Source: Paracoccaceae bacterium (GTDB lineage Bacteria; Pseudomonadota; Alphaproteobacteria; Rhodobacterales; Rhodobacteraceae). From it: a stretch of 64,000 nt of DNA. The translations under genes were made by a program, and so were the position numbers. The stretch lies in the NCBI GenBank assembly GCA_026989355.1, contig JALSJM010000005.1, positions 280,717 through 344,716 on the forward strand. Reading direction: 5' to 3'. The notes under the pieces are model-generated. The model ran no database searches. It saw only the letters and a program-made list of their open reading frames with translations, and was not told where the DNA came from. Positions 34,061 through 42,599 of the stretch are shown here, one piece after another (position 1 is the stretch's first letter; every line of letters begins with the position of its first letter).

Positions 34061-35638
34061 TCAGTCTGCAAACAGGTAATCGGTTGCAGCTATCTCTCGG
34101 GCCTTCTCCGGAGGAATGTCAAGAAAGGCTGCAAGGGGGGCGGCGTTTTCTTCAACCGAAGCATTCTGATGGATACGGTAATGGCGGGGAAAGGCGGCAT
34201 CCCGGATACGCTCGCTTTCGAATGCCATGTCATAGCGGATCGTGGGCAGCAGGTTTTTCAGGATTTCCCCGGGGGTGGATTCGCCAGCCAGCCCCACCCG
34301 CATGGCATGGCCGATCAGATATTCATCGCTGAATGTGCATTCGACCTCGAGCAGCCGGACCCGTGCGCGGTCGGAGTAGAAATCCCGGAACAACTCCATG
34401 TTGTCCGGATCCATGCAGATCAGCAGGCGATCGCTTTCATGGTGATCGAACAGCATCCGCATCAGCGCCCGGCGGTGCCGGGTGCGCTTGCCGAGCGTGC
34501 GCTCGATGCCGCCGAGATCGGGAAGCGGCGTGTTTTCCTCGTCGAACAGATAATCGATCGCCGGCAGGTTGGTTGCCTGGCGGATCCGTTCGGCCAGCCG
34601 TTTGGCTACATGCCATTTCTTGCATACCACGATCATCAGTTCGCGTCCGCGCCCGATGGTGCTTTCGCGCTCCCAGAAACGGGGAGCAAAACGCCGCCCC
34701 TCGCGCCCCCGCCCCGTGAGAAAGCCATAGAGGTGGCGTCCTTCGTTCGAGATCGAGAACGTCACCCCGCGCTGCGCATAGAGATCGCCAAGGCGGCGCT
34801 TGAGCTCGCGCGCCTCGGGGCTGATCTTGCGGGCAAACAGGAAATCCTGGCTGAGCAGCAGATCATAGTGATCGTTGTAGAAGGTTACCGGCATCCCGTA
34901 ATCGGAAAACATCAGGAAGGTGAGCGCCCGCGAACGGATCTCGCTTTCGGGCACCAGATGGCGCACCAGCGTCTGAAAGAAGGTTTCATCGGGAATCCAT
35001 GTGGTGCGGAAGAAGCGCATCACATCGCGCCGGGCCCGGGTGAATTCCAGGATCCACTCGATGGTGCGGCGGCGCAGGCACCACCACTGACTGCCGATCA
35101 TGATCTGAAGATCCTGCGGTATCTTCCGCGACAGCCCCAGCTTTCGCTGCAGGCCATGGGAAGCATAGAACAGCCTCCTGTGTCTGCGTTCGTTGAAGAT
35201 GTGGCGATAGATCAGCCGATCTTCCTTCATCCCGGTCCTGATCCAGTCGCTTCTGAAGAAATCGAAGCTTTCGATGTAATCGACATCCTCGGCATCAAGG
35301 AAGGCATGGACGTATTCGGCCGTCTTGATCGCCATGCAATCGCCCGAGAGCATGTAGAAATGGGTGGCTTGCGGAAAGGCCGAAACCGCTGTCTCAAGCG
35401 CATTCAGCGTAGCCTGCACAAGCGACCATTCTCCCCAGCCGCACCTGACGCGCTTCCCGGCGAAGGCTACGCCGGGGTTGTTCTTCAGCGCCTCGCGGAT
35501 CCGGCGGTAGTGGGCAGCATCGGCGCGCGCATCGAAATGAATTGCCATGCAGTCGCCCGCAGCCGTCAACCGCTCGGCCTGACGAATGATCCCCTCGGGA
35601 TCCTTGTGACAGAGCAGGATGAAGGCAATCTGCGCCAT
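34061..35638 (-). CDS. Core-2/I-branching-type glycosyltransferase with DUF5928 C-terminus
   Basis: This 525-residue protein has an N-terminal glycosyltransferase domain of the beta-1,6-N-acetylglucosaminyltransferase (GT14) type. Landmarks are AQIAFILLCHKDPEGIIRQA at the start, VRCGWGEWSLVQATLNAL near 65, THFYMLSGDCMAIK near 95, GSQWWCLRR near 190 and the IPDETFFQTL acidic motif near 220. The rest (about 300-525) matches DUF5928, which accompanies this domain in Rhodobacteraceae. It has no membrane helix. The protein probably adds a sugar to a cell-surface glycan. It is divergent from a sulfotransferase across 148 bp of AT-rich DNA, and the two likely serve the same surface polymer. HIT follows downstream. 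Confidence 0.87.
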   Translation of the reverse strand: MAQIAFILLCHKDPEGIIRQAERLTAAGDCMAIHFDARADAAHYRRIREALKNNPGVAFAGKRVRCGWGEWSLVQATLNALETAVSAFPQATHFYMLSGDCMAIKTAEYVHAFLDAEDVDYIESFDFFRSDWIRTGMKEDRLIYRHIFNERRHRRLFYASHGLQRKLGLSRKIPQDLQIMIGSQWWCLRRRTIEWILEFTRARRDVMRFFRTTWIPDETFFQTLVRHLVPESEIRSRALTFLMFSDYGMPVTFYNDHYDLLLSQDFLFARKISPEARELKRRLGDLYAQRGVTFSISNEGRHLYGFLTGRGREGRRFAPRFWERESTIGRGRELMIVVCKKWHVAKRLAERIRQATNLPAIDYLFDEENTPLPDLGGIERTLGKRTRHRRALMRMLFDHHESDRLLICMDPDNMELFRDFYSDRARVRLLEVECTFSDEYLIGHAMRVGLAGESTPGEILKNLLPTIRYDMAFESERIRDAAFPRHYRIHQNASVEENAAPLAAFLDIPPEKAREIAATDYLFAD

Positions 35639-35786
35639 TTGCGCTCCAGTTCCGGGAAAATCGCGGTATTATTGATCTAGTTAACGTGAACAGCCGTTGA
35701 ATAAACAGATTTTCTTTGCTTTTTTGTGCGCAAATGTCCCCGAAGCAACATGAGACGGCACAGCGGCCTGGAGGCAGATAACCGGC

Positions 35787-36605
35787 ATGGGATTTCCCGG
35801 CACCTGGATGACCGAAAGCGAAAGCGTGGTGTATCGCGTGGTGCCCAAATGCGCCTGTTCGACCATCGGTCAGATCCTCTATTATTCGGATCATGGCACA
35901 TTCTATGACGGTGACATACACGATGCCACCAGCGGCTTGCACAAATGGTCGCAGGAAAGAAGCCAGCCGCTGATCGAAAGGAACGTGCGCGAACACAGAA
36001 CCTATTCCTTCACCTGCGTGCGCAATCCCTATAGCCGCATCCTCAGTTCGTTCTTCGACAAGATCTGCGGCATCCAGCGCAACGGGCGGCGCTATCGGGG
36101 CAATCTGGTGCCGCTGGTGATCCAGAAATACGGAATCGAGGTGGGCGGCGACGACGGCAAGCAGGCGTTCGACCAGATCCGCAGCTTCCGCCGCTTTCTT
36201 CTGTTTGCCCGTGATACCATCCGCTTCCGCAAACCCATGGAACCCGACATTCACTGGTCGGCCATGTCGGGGCATGTTTCAACCTTCATCATGAATGGCG
36301 GACGCTACGACAGCATCTTCTTCACCGAAAAGTTCAACGAAGGCATGCAGGGCGTGCTGGACGCGATCGCCCCACCCCACAAGGTGGATCTGTCCGCGAT
36401 CCCGCGATTCAACGAATCCGCCGATCACGGGCCGAAACGCGCGCATCCCGTCGAGGATTACTTCGACGACCTGTCGATGCATATCGTCTACGAGATCTAC
36501 AAGCGCGATTTCAGACTGTTCCGATACGATTTCGAAAACCCCGCCAACAGGTTGCCCGTCGGCGAGATCGATCTCGACGAGGTGCATGCCAAACTTGGCG
36601 ACTGA
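35787..36605 (+). CDS. Sulfotransferase family 2-like protein
   Basis: This 272-residue sulfotransferase would move sulfate from PAPS onto a carbohydrate. The 5'-phosphosulfate loop is VPKCACSTI with Lys21, and the 3'-phosphate site is FTCVRNPYSRILSSFF with Arg79 and Ser83/Ser87, both as in the carbohydrate sulfotransferase family. No transmembrane anchor is present, so it acts in the cytoplasm. It is divergent from the DUF5928 glycosyltransferase. The bifunctional sat-cysC gene at 44.3 kb can supply its PAPS. The ribosome-binding site is weak (GGAGG about 18 bases upstream). The acceptor is unknown, presumably an exopolysaccharide or lipooligosaccharide sugar. Confidence 0.86.
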   Translation: MGFPGTWMTESESVVYRVVPKCACSTIGQILYYSDHGTFYDGDIHDATSGLHKWSQERSQPLIERNVREHRTYSFTCVRNPYSRILSSFFDKICGIQRNGRRYRGNLVPLVIQKYGIEVGGDDGKQAFDQIRSFRRFLLFARDTIRFRKPMEPDIHWSAMSGHVSTFIMNGGRYDSIFFTEKFNEGMQGVLDAIAPPHKVDLSAIPRFNESADHGPKRAHPVEDYFDDLSMHIVYEIYKRDFRLFRYDFENPANRLPVGEIDLDEVHAKLGD

Positions 36606-36644
36606 TCGCGAAACAACACCCCTTTCCGGCGCAGTCTTTCCCGG

Positions 36645-37643
36645 TCAGAGGCTGATCCCGTGTGTGGCGAACAACCCCTTCAGATCGGCCTCGACCCGGG
36701 CGCCGATATGGCTGATCACCTCGCTTGCGGCGATGCAGCCCATGCGCCCGGCCGTTTCCAGATCATGGCCGTTGGTCAGCCCCCACAGGAAAGCGGCGGC
36801 AAACAGATCCCCGGCACCGGTGGCATCGACGATCCGGGTCGGCACCGCCGGCACGTGCCAGCGCAGGCCGCCCGAAAGGATGTGGGCACCGTTTTCGCTG
36901 TCGGTGCAGGCCACGATATCAATTTCCGCGGCGGCCTGCGCCAGCGCCGCCTCCAGATCGACGGTGCCATACATCGAAATCATCTCGGCCCGGTTGCAGA
37001 ACAGCAGATCGACATCCTCGCGCAGCATGCGGGCAAAGGCCGCGCGGTGGCGATCGATGCAGAAGGGATCGGACAGGGTGATCGCCACCTTGCCCCCGGC
37101 GCTTCTGGTGGCGCGGATCGCGCGGGCGAAGGCCTCGTGGCTGTCGGGGCCGTCAAAACGGTAACCCTCGAGATAGATCCACTCGGCCTCGCGCATCCGG
37201 GCCTCGTCTATGTCATCGGGGTGCAGCTCTTCGGAAACCCCCAGATAGGTGTTCATCGAACGCTCGCCATCGGGCGTGACGATCACGATGCAGCGGCCGG
37301 TTTCATGTGCGCCGCCGTTCGGAGCGGGGGAGGTTTCGTAATCTGCCCCCTGGGCGCGCAGATCATGGGCGAAGATCGCGCCAAGCTGATCGTCACATAC
37401 CTTGCCCACATAGGCACAGCGCCCGCCCAGATGCGCAAAACCGGCAACGGTGTTGGCCGCCGAGCCCCCCGAAACCTCGATCGCCGGGCCGACCTTGCCG
37501 TAAAGCTCTATGGCACGGTCGCGGCCGATCAGCTGCATCACCCCCTTGCCGATCCCCTCGGCACGCAGGAAATCGTCGTCCATATGCGTCAGCACATCGA
37601 CCAGCGCATTGCCAATTCCGACAAGCTGGTATTTCTTGGTCAT
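36645..37643 (-). CDS. PfkB-family sugar/adenosine kinase
   Basis: This 332-residue ribokinase-fold protein is most like bacterial adenosine kinase. It has VGIGNALVDVLTHMDDDFL at the N-terminus, the GGSAANTVAGFAHLGG signature near residue 57 and VDATGAGDLFAAAF with catalytic Asp279 near the C-terminus. It would phosphorylate adenosine or another nucleoside or sugar with ATP. The start codon overlaps the nth stop (ATGA, 37640-37643), so it is expressed with endonuclease III, which lies upstream in the transcript. It is convergent with the sulfotransferase gene (39-bp gap without a clear terminator). The substrate is assigned by family resemblance only. Confidence 0.88.
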   Translation of the reverse strand: MTKKYQLVGIGNALVDVLTHMDDDFLRAEGIGKGVMQLIGRDRAIELYGKVGPAIEVSGGSAANTVAGFAHLGGRCAYVGKVCDDQLGAIFAHDLRAQGADYETSPAPNGGAHETGRCIVIVTPDGERSMNTYLGVSEELHPDDIDEARMREAEWIYLEGYRFDGPDSHEAFARAIRATRSAGGKVAITLSDPFCIDRHRAAFARMLREDVDLLFCNRAEMISMYGTVDLEAALAQAAAEIDIVACTDSENGAHILSGGLRWHVPAVPTRIVDATGAGDLFAAAFLWGLTNGHDLETAGRMGCIAASEVISHIGARVEADLKGLFATHGISL

Positions 37644-38284
37644 AGATTCTTTTCCTCGTAAAGGCAGAGATCACGGATGATGCAGGCGGCGCATCGGGGC
37701 TTGCGCGCCTTGCACACATAGCGCCCGTGCAGGATCAGCCAGTGATGGGCATGCAGCAGATAACGGGCCGGCACATGATCAAGCAACGCCTGCTCCACCG
37801 CCAGCACATCCTTGCCCGGCGCAATGCCGGTGCGGTTGGAAACACGGAAGATATGCGTATCGACCGCCATCGCCGGCTGACCGAACCAGACATTGAGCAC
37901 CACATTGGCCGTCTTGCGCCCGACACCGGGCAGGGCGGTGAGCGCGGCACGCGAATCGGGCACCTCGCCGCCATAGCACGCGATCAGGATCTCGCTCATG
38001 CGGATCACGTTCTTTGCCTTCTGGCGATAAAGGCCGATGGTTCTGATGTGTTCGGTCAGCCCCTCAAGCCCGAGTGCCAGCATCTTCTGCGGCGTATCGG
38101 CAATGGGGAACAGATCGCGCGTGGCCTTGTTCACCCCCACATCGGTGGCCTGCGCCGAAAGCAGGACCGCCACCAGAAGCGTATAGGCATTGGTATAGCG
38201 AAGTTCGCTGCGCGGCTCGGGATCGGCCTCGTGGAAACGGCGGAAGATTTCCCGCAGCGTGCTGTAATCAAGCTGTGCAACCAT
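37640..38284 (-). CDS. nth: Endonuclease III (DNA glycosylase/AP lyase)
   Basis: This 214-residue base-excision-repair enzyme removes oxidised pyrimidines and cuts at abasic sites. The helix-hairpin-helix LPGVGRKTANVVL contains catalytic Lys124, and Asp142 lies in VDTHIFRVSNR. The C-terminal 4Fe-4S cluster loop is complete: Cys191-x6-Cys198-x2-Cys201-x5-Cys207. The start at 38284 gives the normal length; the frame is open a further 28 codons upstream without similarity. It overlaps the PfkB kinase start by four bases. The AraC-MGMT repair gene is divergent 97 bp away, so two DNA-repair functions share this intergenic region. Confidence 0.96.
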   Translation of the reverse strand: MVAQLDYSTLREIFRRFHEADPEPRSELRYTNAYTLLVAVLLSAQATDVGVNKATRDLFPIADTPQKMLALGLEGLTEHIRTIGLYRQKAKNVIRMSEILIACYGGEVPDSRAALTALPGVGRKTANVVLNVWFGQPAMAVDTHIFRVSNRTGIAPGKDVLAVEQALLDHVPARYLLHAHHWLILHGRYVCKARKPRCAACIIRDLCLYEEKNL

Positions 38285-38381
38285 GCCGCCCGGTATGCCC
38301 CGAGCCCCGGCCAAGGGCAAGCACCGGATTTGCCGCATGTTCCGGATTGGCACGGCCGGTACCGGCATCTATGGTCGGGCC

Positions 38382-39248
38382 ATGCAGGAACCGGATGCAA
38401 ACCACAGCACCGCCTATCACTATCAGGTCATGCGCCGCGCCATCGAAACCATCGACGCGGCACAGGCCAGCCGGCGCGGACCCCTGTCGCTTGCGGAACT
38501 GGCGGATGCAATGCACATGAGCCCGGCTCATTTCCAGCGCCTGTTCAGCCGTTGGGTGGGAGTTTCGCCGAAACGCTACCAGCAGTACCTGACCCTCGAC
38601 CATGCCCGCAGGTTGCTGCGCGAACGCTTCACCACCCTGGCCGCTGCCCAGGGCGCGGGGCTTTCGGGGCAGGGCCGGCTGCACGATCTGTTTCTCGGCT
38701 GGGAAGCGATGACCCCGGGGGAATACGCCCGCCGTGGCGCAGGGCTGGAAATACGCTGGGGCTGGTTCGAAAGCCCTTTCGGAACCGCCCTTGCCATGGC
38801 TACCGGAAGGGGGCTGTGCGGGCTGGCATTTGCCGCCGAATGCGGCCGCAGGCAGGCCTTCGACGACATGGCCGCCCGCTGGCCCCGGGCCCGCTTCACC
38901 GAAGCGCCGGAACAACTGGAACATCTGGTGAAAGCGGCCTTTCAGAAGCGGGGCAGGGTCAGTCTGCACCTGATCGGCCCGCCTTTCCGGATCAAGGTGT
39001 GGGAAGCCCTTCTGTCGATCCCCGAAGGCCATGTCGCGACCTATGGTGAAATCGCCCGCGCCATCGGCGCCCCCCGGGCGGTGCGCGCCGTTGGCACGGC
39101 CGTGGGGCGCAATCCGGTATCGTGGCTGATCCCCTGCCACCGCGTACTCAGGAAAACGGGGGCGCTTGGGGGGTATCACTGGGGTCTGCCGGTAAAACGC
39201 AGCATGCTGGCCTGGGAAGCCGCGCGAACGGATGCAGGACTGCCGTGA
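38382..39248 (+). CDS. AraC-type HTH fused to O6-methylguanine-DNA methyltransferase (Ada-like, no N-terminal domain)
   Basis: This 288-residue bifunctional protein has an AraC DNA-binding domain (about 15-115, LSLAELADAMHMSPAHFQRLFSRWVGVSPKRY) and a C-terminal alkyltransferase domain with acceptor Cys252 in NPVSWLIPCHRVLRKTGALGGYHWG. It repairs O6-alkylguanine by suicide alkyl transfer. Ada's N-terminal phosphotriester domain with its zinc Cys residues is absent, so it cannot be switched as E. coli Ada is; alkylation of Cys252 or constitutive expression are alternatives. The start at 38382 is the best fit to family length; ATG 38337 is in frame as well. It is divergent from nth. Confidence 0.9.
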   Translation: MQEPDANHSTAYHYQVMRRAIETIDAAQASRRGPLSLAELADAMHMSPAHFQRLFSRWVGVSPKRYQQYLTLDHARRLLRERFTTLAAAQGAGLSGQGRLHDLFLGWEAMTPGEYARRGAGLEIRWGWFESPFGTALAMATGRGLCGLAFAAECGRRQAFDDMAARWPRARFTEAPEQLEHLVKAAFQKRGRVSLHLIGPPFRIKVWEALLSIPEGHVATYGEIARAIGAPRAVRAVGTAVGRNPVSWLIPCHRVLRKTGALGGYHWGLPVKRSMLAWEAARTDAGLP

Positions 39249-39280
39249 AAGCATGCTCCGGTCCGGGCCCGGAACACGGC

Positions 39281-39300
39281 TTCGGCGGAAAGTCGCCGAA
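39281..39300 (+). terminator. Possible weak terminator/hairpin after the AraC-MGMT gene
   Basis: TTCGGCG and CGCCGAA form a perfect 7-bp stem with a 6-base loop, 33 bp after the stop codon. No T-run follows directly, so an intrinsic terminator is only possible. A separate 12-bp perfect palindrome (TCCGGGCCCGGA, 39262-39273) lies just before it. Confidence 0.35.
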
Positions 39301-39308
39301 CGGCCGCC

Positions 39309-39337
39309 TTGCATTTTGTCCCGCGCACTCACAATAT
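39309..39337 (+). promoter_or_regulatory. Candidate sigma-70 promoter of the OmpA lipoprotein gene
   Basis: TTGCAT (39309-39314) is followed after 17 bases by CAATAT (39332-39337), about 52 bp upstream of the OmpA-lipoprotein start. Spacing is ideal and the boxes match 4-5 of 6 consensus bases each. This is a by-eye call. Confidence 0.42.
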
Positions 39338-39388
39338 CGGCAGCGAGGAACAACAACAGGCCTTCGGGCCGTGAATGAGGCAAAAGCG

Positions 39389-40030
39389 ATGAAAAAACCC
39401 GTACTTCTGCTTACGGTGGGCGCATTTGCGCTTGCCGCCTGCATGGACAACACCCAGCAGATGGGGCCGAAAACCCAACAGGGCGCCATGATCGGCGGTC
39501 TGGTGGGGGCGGCTGTCGGCACCGCCGCCAGCAAGGACGACAAGCTGAAGGGGGCGCTTATCGGCGGCGCCGTGGGAGCCGCCGTGGGCGGGATGATCGG
39601 CGCCAGACTCGATCAGCAGGCGCGCGAGTTGCAGCGCGATATCGGCAGCGATGACGTGACCATCGTCAACACCGGGCGCGAGCTGATCGTGACCATGCCG
39701 CAGGATATCCTGTTTGCGGTGGATTCCACCTATGTCCGCCCCGACCTGCGGCGCGATCTCCTGAAGCTTGCCGACAGCCTCCAGCGTTATCCTGATACCA
39801 CGGTTGACGTGATCGGGCATACCGACAACACCGGCCCGGCAAGCTACAACCAGCGCCTGTCGGCGCAGCGCGCGCAGGCCGTGGCCGACATCCTGCTTGA
39901 TGCCGGGGTGGATCCCGCCCGCATCCGCGCGATCGGACGCGGCGAGTTCGAGCCGGTGGCCTCCAACCTCACCCCTGAAGGGCGGGCGCAAAACCGGCGG
40001 GTAGAGATCATCATCCGCCCCAATACCTGA
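39389..40030 (+). CDS. OmpA-family lipoprotein with glycine-zipper domain (YiaD-like)
   Basis: This 213-residue outer-membrane lipoprotein has a signal peptide ending in the lipobox LAAC (lipidated Cys18). A glycine-zipper segment follows at about 32-68 (GAMIGGLVGAAVGTAA and GALIGGAVGAAVGGMIG), then an OmpA peptidoglycan-binding domain from about 105. That domain holds VDVIGHTDNTGPASYNQRLSAQRAQAVADIL and ends NRRVEIIIRPNT. It probably links the outer membrane to peptidoglycan. Met19-Asp20 after the Cys puts Asp at +3, not at +2, so inner-membrane retention is not predicted. A candidate promoter precedes it and a strong hairpin terminator follows at 40060. Lgt, which lipidates such proteins, is encoded at 51.3 kb. 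Confidence 0.93.
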   Translation: MKKPVLLLTVGAFALAACMDNTQQMGPKTQQGAMIGGLVGAAVGTAASKDDKLKGALIGGAVGAAVGGMIGARLDQQARELQRDIGSDDVTIVNTGRELIVTMPQDILFAVDSTYVRPDLRRDLLKLADSLQRYPDTTVDVIGHTDNTGPASYNQRLSAQRAQAVADILLDAGVDPARIRAIGRGEFEPVASNLTPEGRAQNRRVEIIIRPNT

Positions 40031-40059
40031 CGCAGGGCAGCAATCGTTCGCCAACCCGC

Positions 40060-40092
40060 AAAGGGGCCATACGCCGTGCGTGGCCCCTTTTT
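40060..40092 (+). terminator. Intrinsic terminator of the OmpA lipoprotein gene
   Basis: AAAGGGGCCA (40060-40069) pairs perfectly with TGGCCCCTTT (40081-40090) over an 11-base loop, with the T-run extending to TTTTT. It starts 29 bp after the stop codon. The flanking A3/T5 could let it work in both directions. Confidence 0.9.
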
Positions 40093-40182
40093 CATTGCTC
40101 CGGGCACCTGCCACGCCATATGATCGGCACGATAACGGCACCGCCGAAATGCGCCGCCATGCCCGTGGCCGGAGAAATGCCC

Positions 40183-40965
40183 ATGCCCTTTGAACCTGTG
40201 CAACCGGAAAGGCTGTCCCGGGCCGTGGTCCGCCAGATCGAGCAGCTGATCCTGCGCGGCATCCTGCGCCCCGGAGAGCGTCTGCCCGCCGAGCGCGAGC
40301 TTGCCGGACAGCTTGGCGTTTCGCGCCCCAGCCTGCGCGAGGCACTCGGCGAACTGCAACGGCGGGGCCTGCTGCACAGCCGGGCCGGTGCAGGGGTATA
40401 TGTGGCCGACGTGCTGGGATCTGCCTTTTCACCCGCCCTGATCGAGCTGTTTGCCAGCCACGACGAAGCCGTTTTCGATTATCTTTCGTTTCGTCGCGAT
40501 CTCGAAGGGCTGGCAGCCGAACGCGCCGCGCGGCTGGCAAGTGAAAGCGACCTCAAGGTGATCCGGCATCTGTTCGGGCAGATGGAGCAGGCCCACGCCG
40601 GAAAGGCCAGCGACGAGGAAGCGCTGCTCGATGCCCGTTTTCACATGGCAATCATCGAAGCATCGAACAATGTGGTGATGCTGCACATGATGCGCTCGAT
40701 GTTCGACCTGCTGCGTCAGGGCGTGTTCTACAACCGGCGCATGCTGTTTCGCCAGAACACGACACGCAGCGCGCTTCTCAATCAGCACCGGGCAATCAAC
40801 ACCGCCATTCAGAAGCGCGATCCGGATGCGGCCCGCCGCGCGGTCGAAGCGCATATGGACTATATCCGCGAGGCGCTCGCCAGCCAGAGAAAGGCCGAGC
40901 GCGACGAGGCCATCGCCCGCCGCCGCCTGGAAAAGACGATCATGGCGGATGGTGCCCGGAAATGA
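40183..40965 (+). CDS. FadR/GntR-family transcriptional regulator (PdhR/LldR/GlcC-like)
   Basis: This 260-residue repressor or activator has an N-terminal GntR winged helix (about 8-75, ILRPGERLPAERELAGQLGVSRPSLREALGELQRRGLLHSR from about residue 27) and a C-terminal all-helical FCD ligand domain. Metal ligands for a carboxylate effector are likely in the LDARFHMAIIEASNN motif. PdhR, LldR and GlcC are the closest named relatives, which respond to pyruvate, lactate or glycolate. The start at 40183 puts GGAG eight bases upstream; the ATG two codons earlier is too close. It stands alone between two terminators and is not adjacent to glcDEF, so its target is unknown. Confidence 0.9.
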   Translation: MPFEPVQPERLSRAVVRQIEQLILRGILRPGERLPAERELAGQLGVSRPSLREALGELQRRGLLHSRAGAGVYVADVLGSAFSPALIELFASHDEAVFDYLSFRRDLEGLAAERAARLASESDLKVIRHLFGQMEQAHAGKASDEEALLDARFHMAIIEASNNVVMLHMMRSMFDLLRQGVFYNRRMLFRQNTTRSALLNQHRAINTAIQKRDPDAARRAVEAHMDYIREALASQRKAERDEAIARRRLEKTIMADGARK

Positions 40966-40967
40966 CG

Positions 40968-40995
40968 ACAGCCCGCACCGGGGCGGGCTGTTTTC
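40968..40995 (+). terminator. Intrinsic terminator of the FadR-type regulator gene
   Basis: ACAGCCCGC (40968-40976) pairs with GCGGGCTGT (40983-40991) over a 6-base loop and is followed by TTTCC. It begins 2 bp after the TGA stop codon, so the regulator is a single-gene transcript. Confidence 0.85.
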
Positions 40996-41093
40996 CTGTC
41001 TTCCTGCTGCTGCAGCCGTTCCCTTCCCTGCCGGGTATAGCCGGGCTGGCGGCACCCGCAGCAGGCGCCGGGCCGCGCCCGGGGCAGGACACA

Positions 41094-41663
41094 TTAGTGC
41101 AACTTGGCCGCGGCTTCCTTGATGCCTTCATCGATCAGCTTGCCGGAGCGGGTGGCATCCATCTGCTTTGCCAGCACGTCGCGGGCAGCCGAAACGGCAA
41201 CCCCGACAGCCGTATCGCGCACCTCGCGCACGGCTGCGGCGCGTGCCGCGTCGATCTGTTCTTCGGCAGCCCGCATCCGGCGGGCGATCGATTCCCTGAG
41301 ATCTTCCTTCGCCTCCCGGGCCATCAGTTCGCCTTCTTCGCGCGCGGCCTCCACCAGTTCTTCGGCCTGTTTCTCCACTTCCTTCAGCTTGCGCTCGTAG
41401 GAAGCCAGGATCGCCTGCGCCTCTTCGCGAAGCTTGCGTGCTTCCTCAAGTTCGGCGCGAATCCCCTCCGCCCGCTTGTCGAGCAACTTTCCCAGAATGC
41501 CCGGTATCCGGAAATAGAGCAGTATCCCGGCAAACAGCAGAAACCCCACGAGAACCACGAAATCGGTGTTCTTCAGGCTGAAGAACGGCCCTTGCGCCGC
41601 AAGGGCGGGCAGCGGCGCGGCAACAAGGACGAAAACGGCGATTGCGATGACGGATTGCTTCAT
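41094..41663 (-). CDS. atpF: F0F1 ATP synthase subunit b
   Basis: This 189-residue peripheral-stalk subunit holds F1 to the membrane part. An N-terminal hydrophobic segment resembling a signal (about 5-23) is followed by the membrane anchor NTDFVVLVGFLLFAGILLYFRIP (starting near residue 32) and a long charged coiled coil (about 60-150, rich in Glu, Ala, Arg). It is the last of five F0 genes transcribed on the minus strand, 9 bp after b'. The F1 genes (atpHAGDC) are not in the window, matching the split F0/F1 arrangement of Rhodobacteraceae. A GC-rich stretch without T-run follows the stop. Confidence 0.95.
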   Translation of the reverse strand: MKQSVIAIAVFVLVAAPLPALAAQGPFFSLKNTDFVVLVGFLLFAGILLYFRIPGILGKLLDKRAEGIRAELEEARKLREEAQAILASYERKLKEVEKQAEELVEAAREEGELMAREAKEDLRESIARRMRAAEEQIDAARAAAVREVRDTAVGVAVSAARDVLAKQMDATRSGKLIDEGIKEAAAKLH

Positions 41664-41672
41664 GATTCGCCC

Positions 41673-42215
41673 CTACCCTTTCAGCCTGGCATTCACCGCA
41701 GCGGTGATGCTGCGCTTGTCGGCCTTGCCCCCCAGTGCCACAACCACATCGCGGGCAACATCGGCCGCCACATCCTTGACCGTCTCCATGGCACTTTCCC
41801 GGATTTCCGCAATGGCCTTTGCCGCCTCGGCGGATTTCGCGGCGATTTCGGCATTGGCCTTTTCCATCGCCCGGTCGAGATCGGCCTGGATCTCTGCCCT
41901 GGTTTCCGTCGCGATGCGCTGCGCTTCCGCACGCGCATCGGCAAGCGCCTTGTTGTAGGCGCCTTCGGCGTCCTCCGCCTTCCGTTTCAGCTCCTCGGCC
42001 GCAGCCAGATCGTTGGTGATGGTTCCCTGGCGTTCGGCCAGAACCGACGAGATGCGCGGAAGCGCCAGCTTCGTCAGGATCAGGTAAACCACCACCAACG
42101 TGACCAGAAGCCAGAAGATCTGGTTCGGGAAGGTGCTGAAATCAAGCTGCGGCATGCCCTTTTCGGCCACCTCGGCGGCATGGCCGGCTGCGGCTTCTGA
42201 GCTTTGTGTCGTCAT
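41673..42215 (-). CDS. atpX: F0F1 ATP synthase subunit b'
   Basis: This 180-residue second peripheral-stalk subunit pairs with b as a heterodimer in phototrophs and alphaproteobacteria. A Thr/Ala-rich N-terminus leads to [25 protein letters not shown] (starting near residue 21), the membrane anchor and conserved entry motif. A long Ala/Glu/Lys coiled coil ends [24 protein letters not shown]. The start at 42215 is chosen for its strong AGGAG eight bases upstream; the open frame extends 11 codons further. It lies between atpE (87-bp gap) and atpF (9-bp gap). Confidence 0.95.
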   Translation of the reverse strand: MTTQSSEAAAGHAAEVAEKGMPQLDFSTFPNQIFWLLVTLVVVYLILTKLALPRISSVLAERQGTITNDLAAAEELKRKAEDAEGAYNKALADARAEAQRIATETRAEIQADLDRAMEKANAEIAAKSAEAAKAIAEIRESAMETVKDVAADVARDVVVALGGKADKRSITAAVNARLKG

Positions 42216-42302
42216 GTCTCTCTCCTGAAAGCTCTCTTGCACCTTCACGCCAGGCGGCCCCGGAAAAAGGCGCCGGCCCGGCAGAAAGGTCGGCTCCGGA
42301 AG

Positions 42303-42539
42303 TCAGACCGCAAACATCAGCAGCAGCGCAACCAGGAACGAAAAGATCCCGAAGGCTTCCGAGAACGCGATGCCGATGAACAGCATGGCCGTCTGGCCCG
42401 AAGCGGCCGAGGGGTTGCGCAGGGCGCCCGAAAGATAATTGCCCACGATCGAGCCCACACCCACGGCGGCGCCGCCCATGCCCATGCAGGCCAGGCCGGC
42501 CCCGATGTAAGCGCCCATTTGTACGATATCGCCTTCCAT
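42303..42539 (-). CDS. atpE: F0F1 ATP synthase subunit c
   Basis: This 78-residue hairpin of two membrane helices forms the proton-driven rotor ring. The proton-carrying carboxylate is Glu61 in [11 protein letters not shown]; the polar loop RNPSA (41-45) contacts F1. The first helix has the tight GxGxG packing ([15 protein letters not shown]). AAGGAGAAAAG precedes the ATG. The 87-bp gap downstream has GC-rich inverted segments that may form a stem, which could help make more c subunit than the other products; that is inference. All family features are intact. Confidence 0.97.
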   Translation of the reverse strand: MEGDIVQMGAYIGAGLACMGMGGAAVGVGSIVGNYLSGALRNPSAASGQTAMLFIGIAFSEAFGIFSFLVALLLMFAV

Positions 42540-42599
42540 GATCTTTTCTCCTTGCGTCTGGAATTTGGCTTGAACTTGCGATTGGCTTGACGGTTCCGA

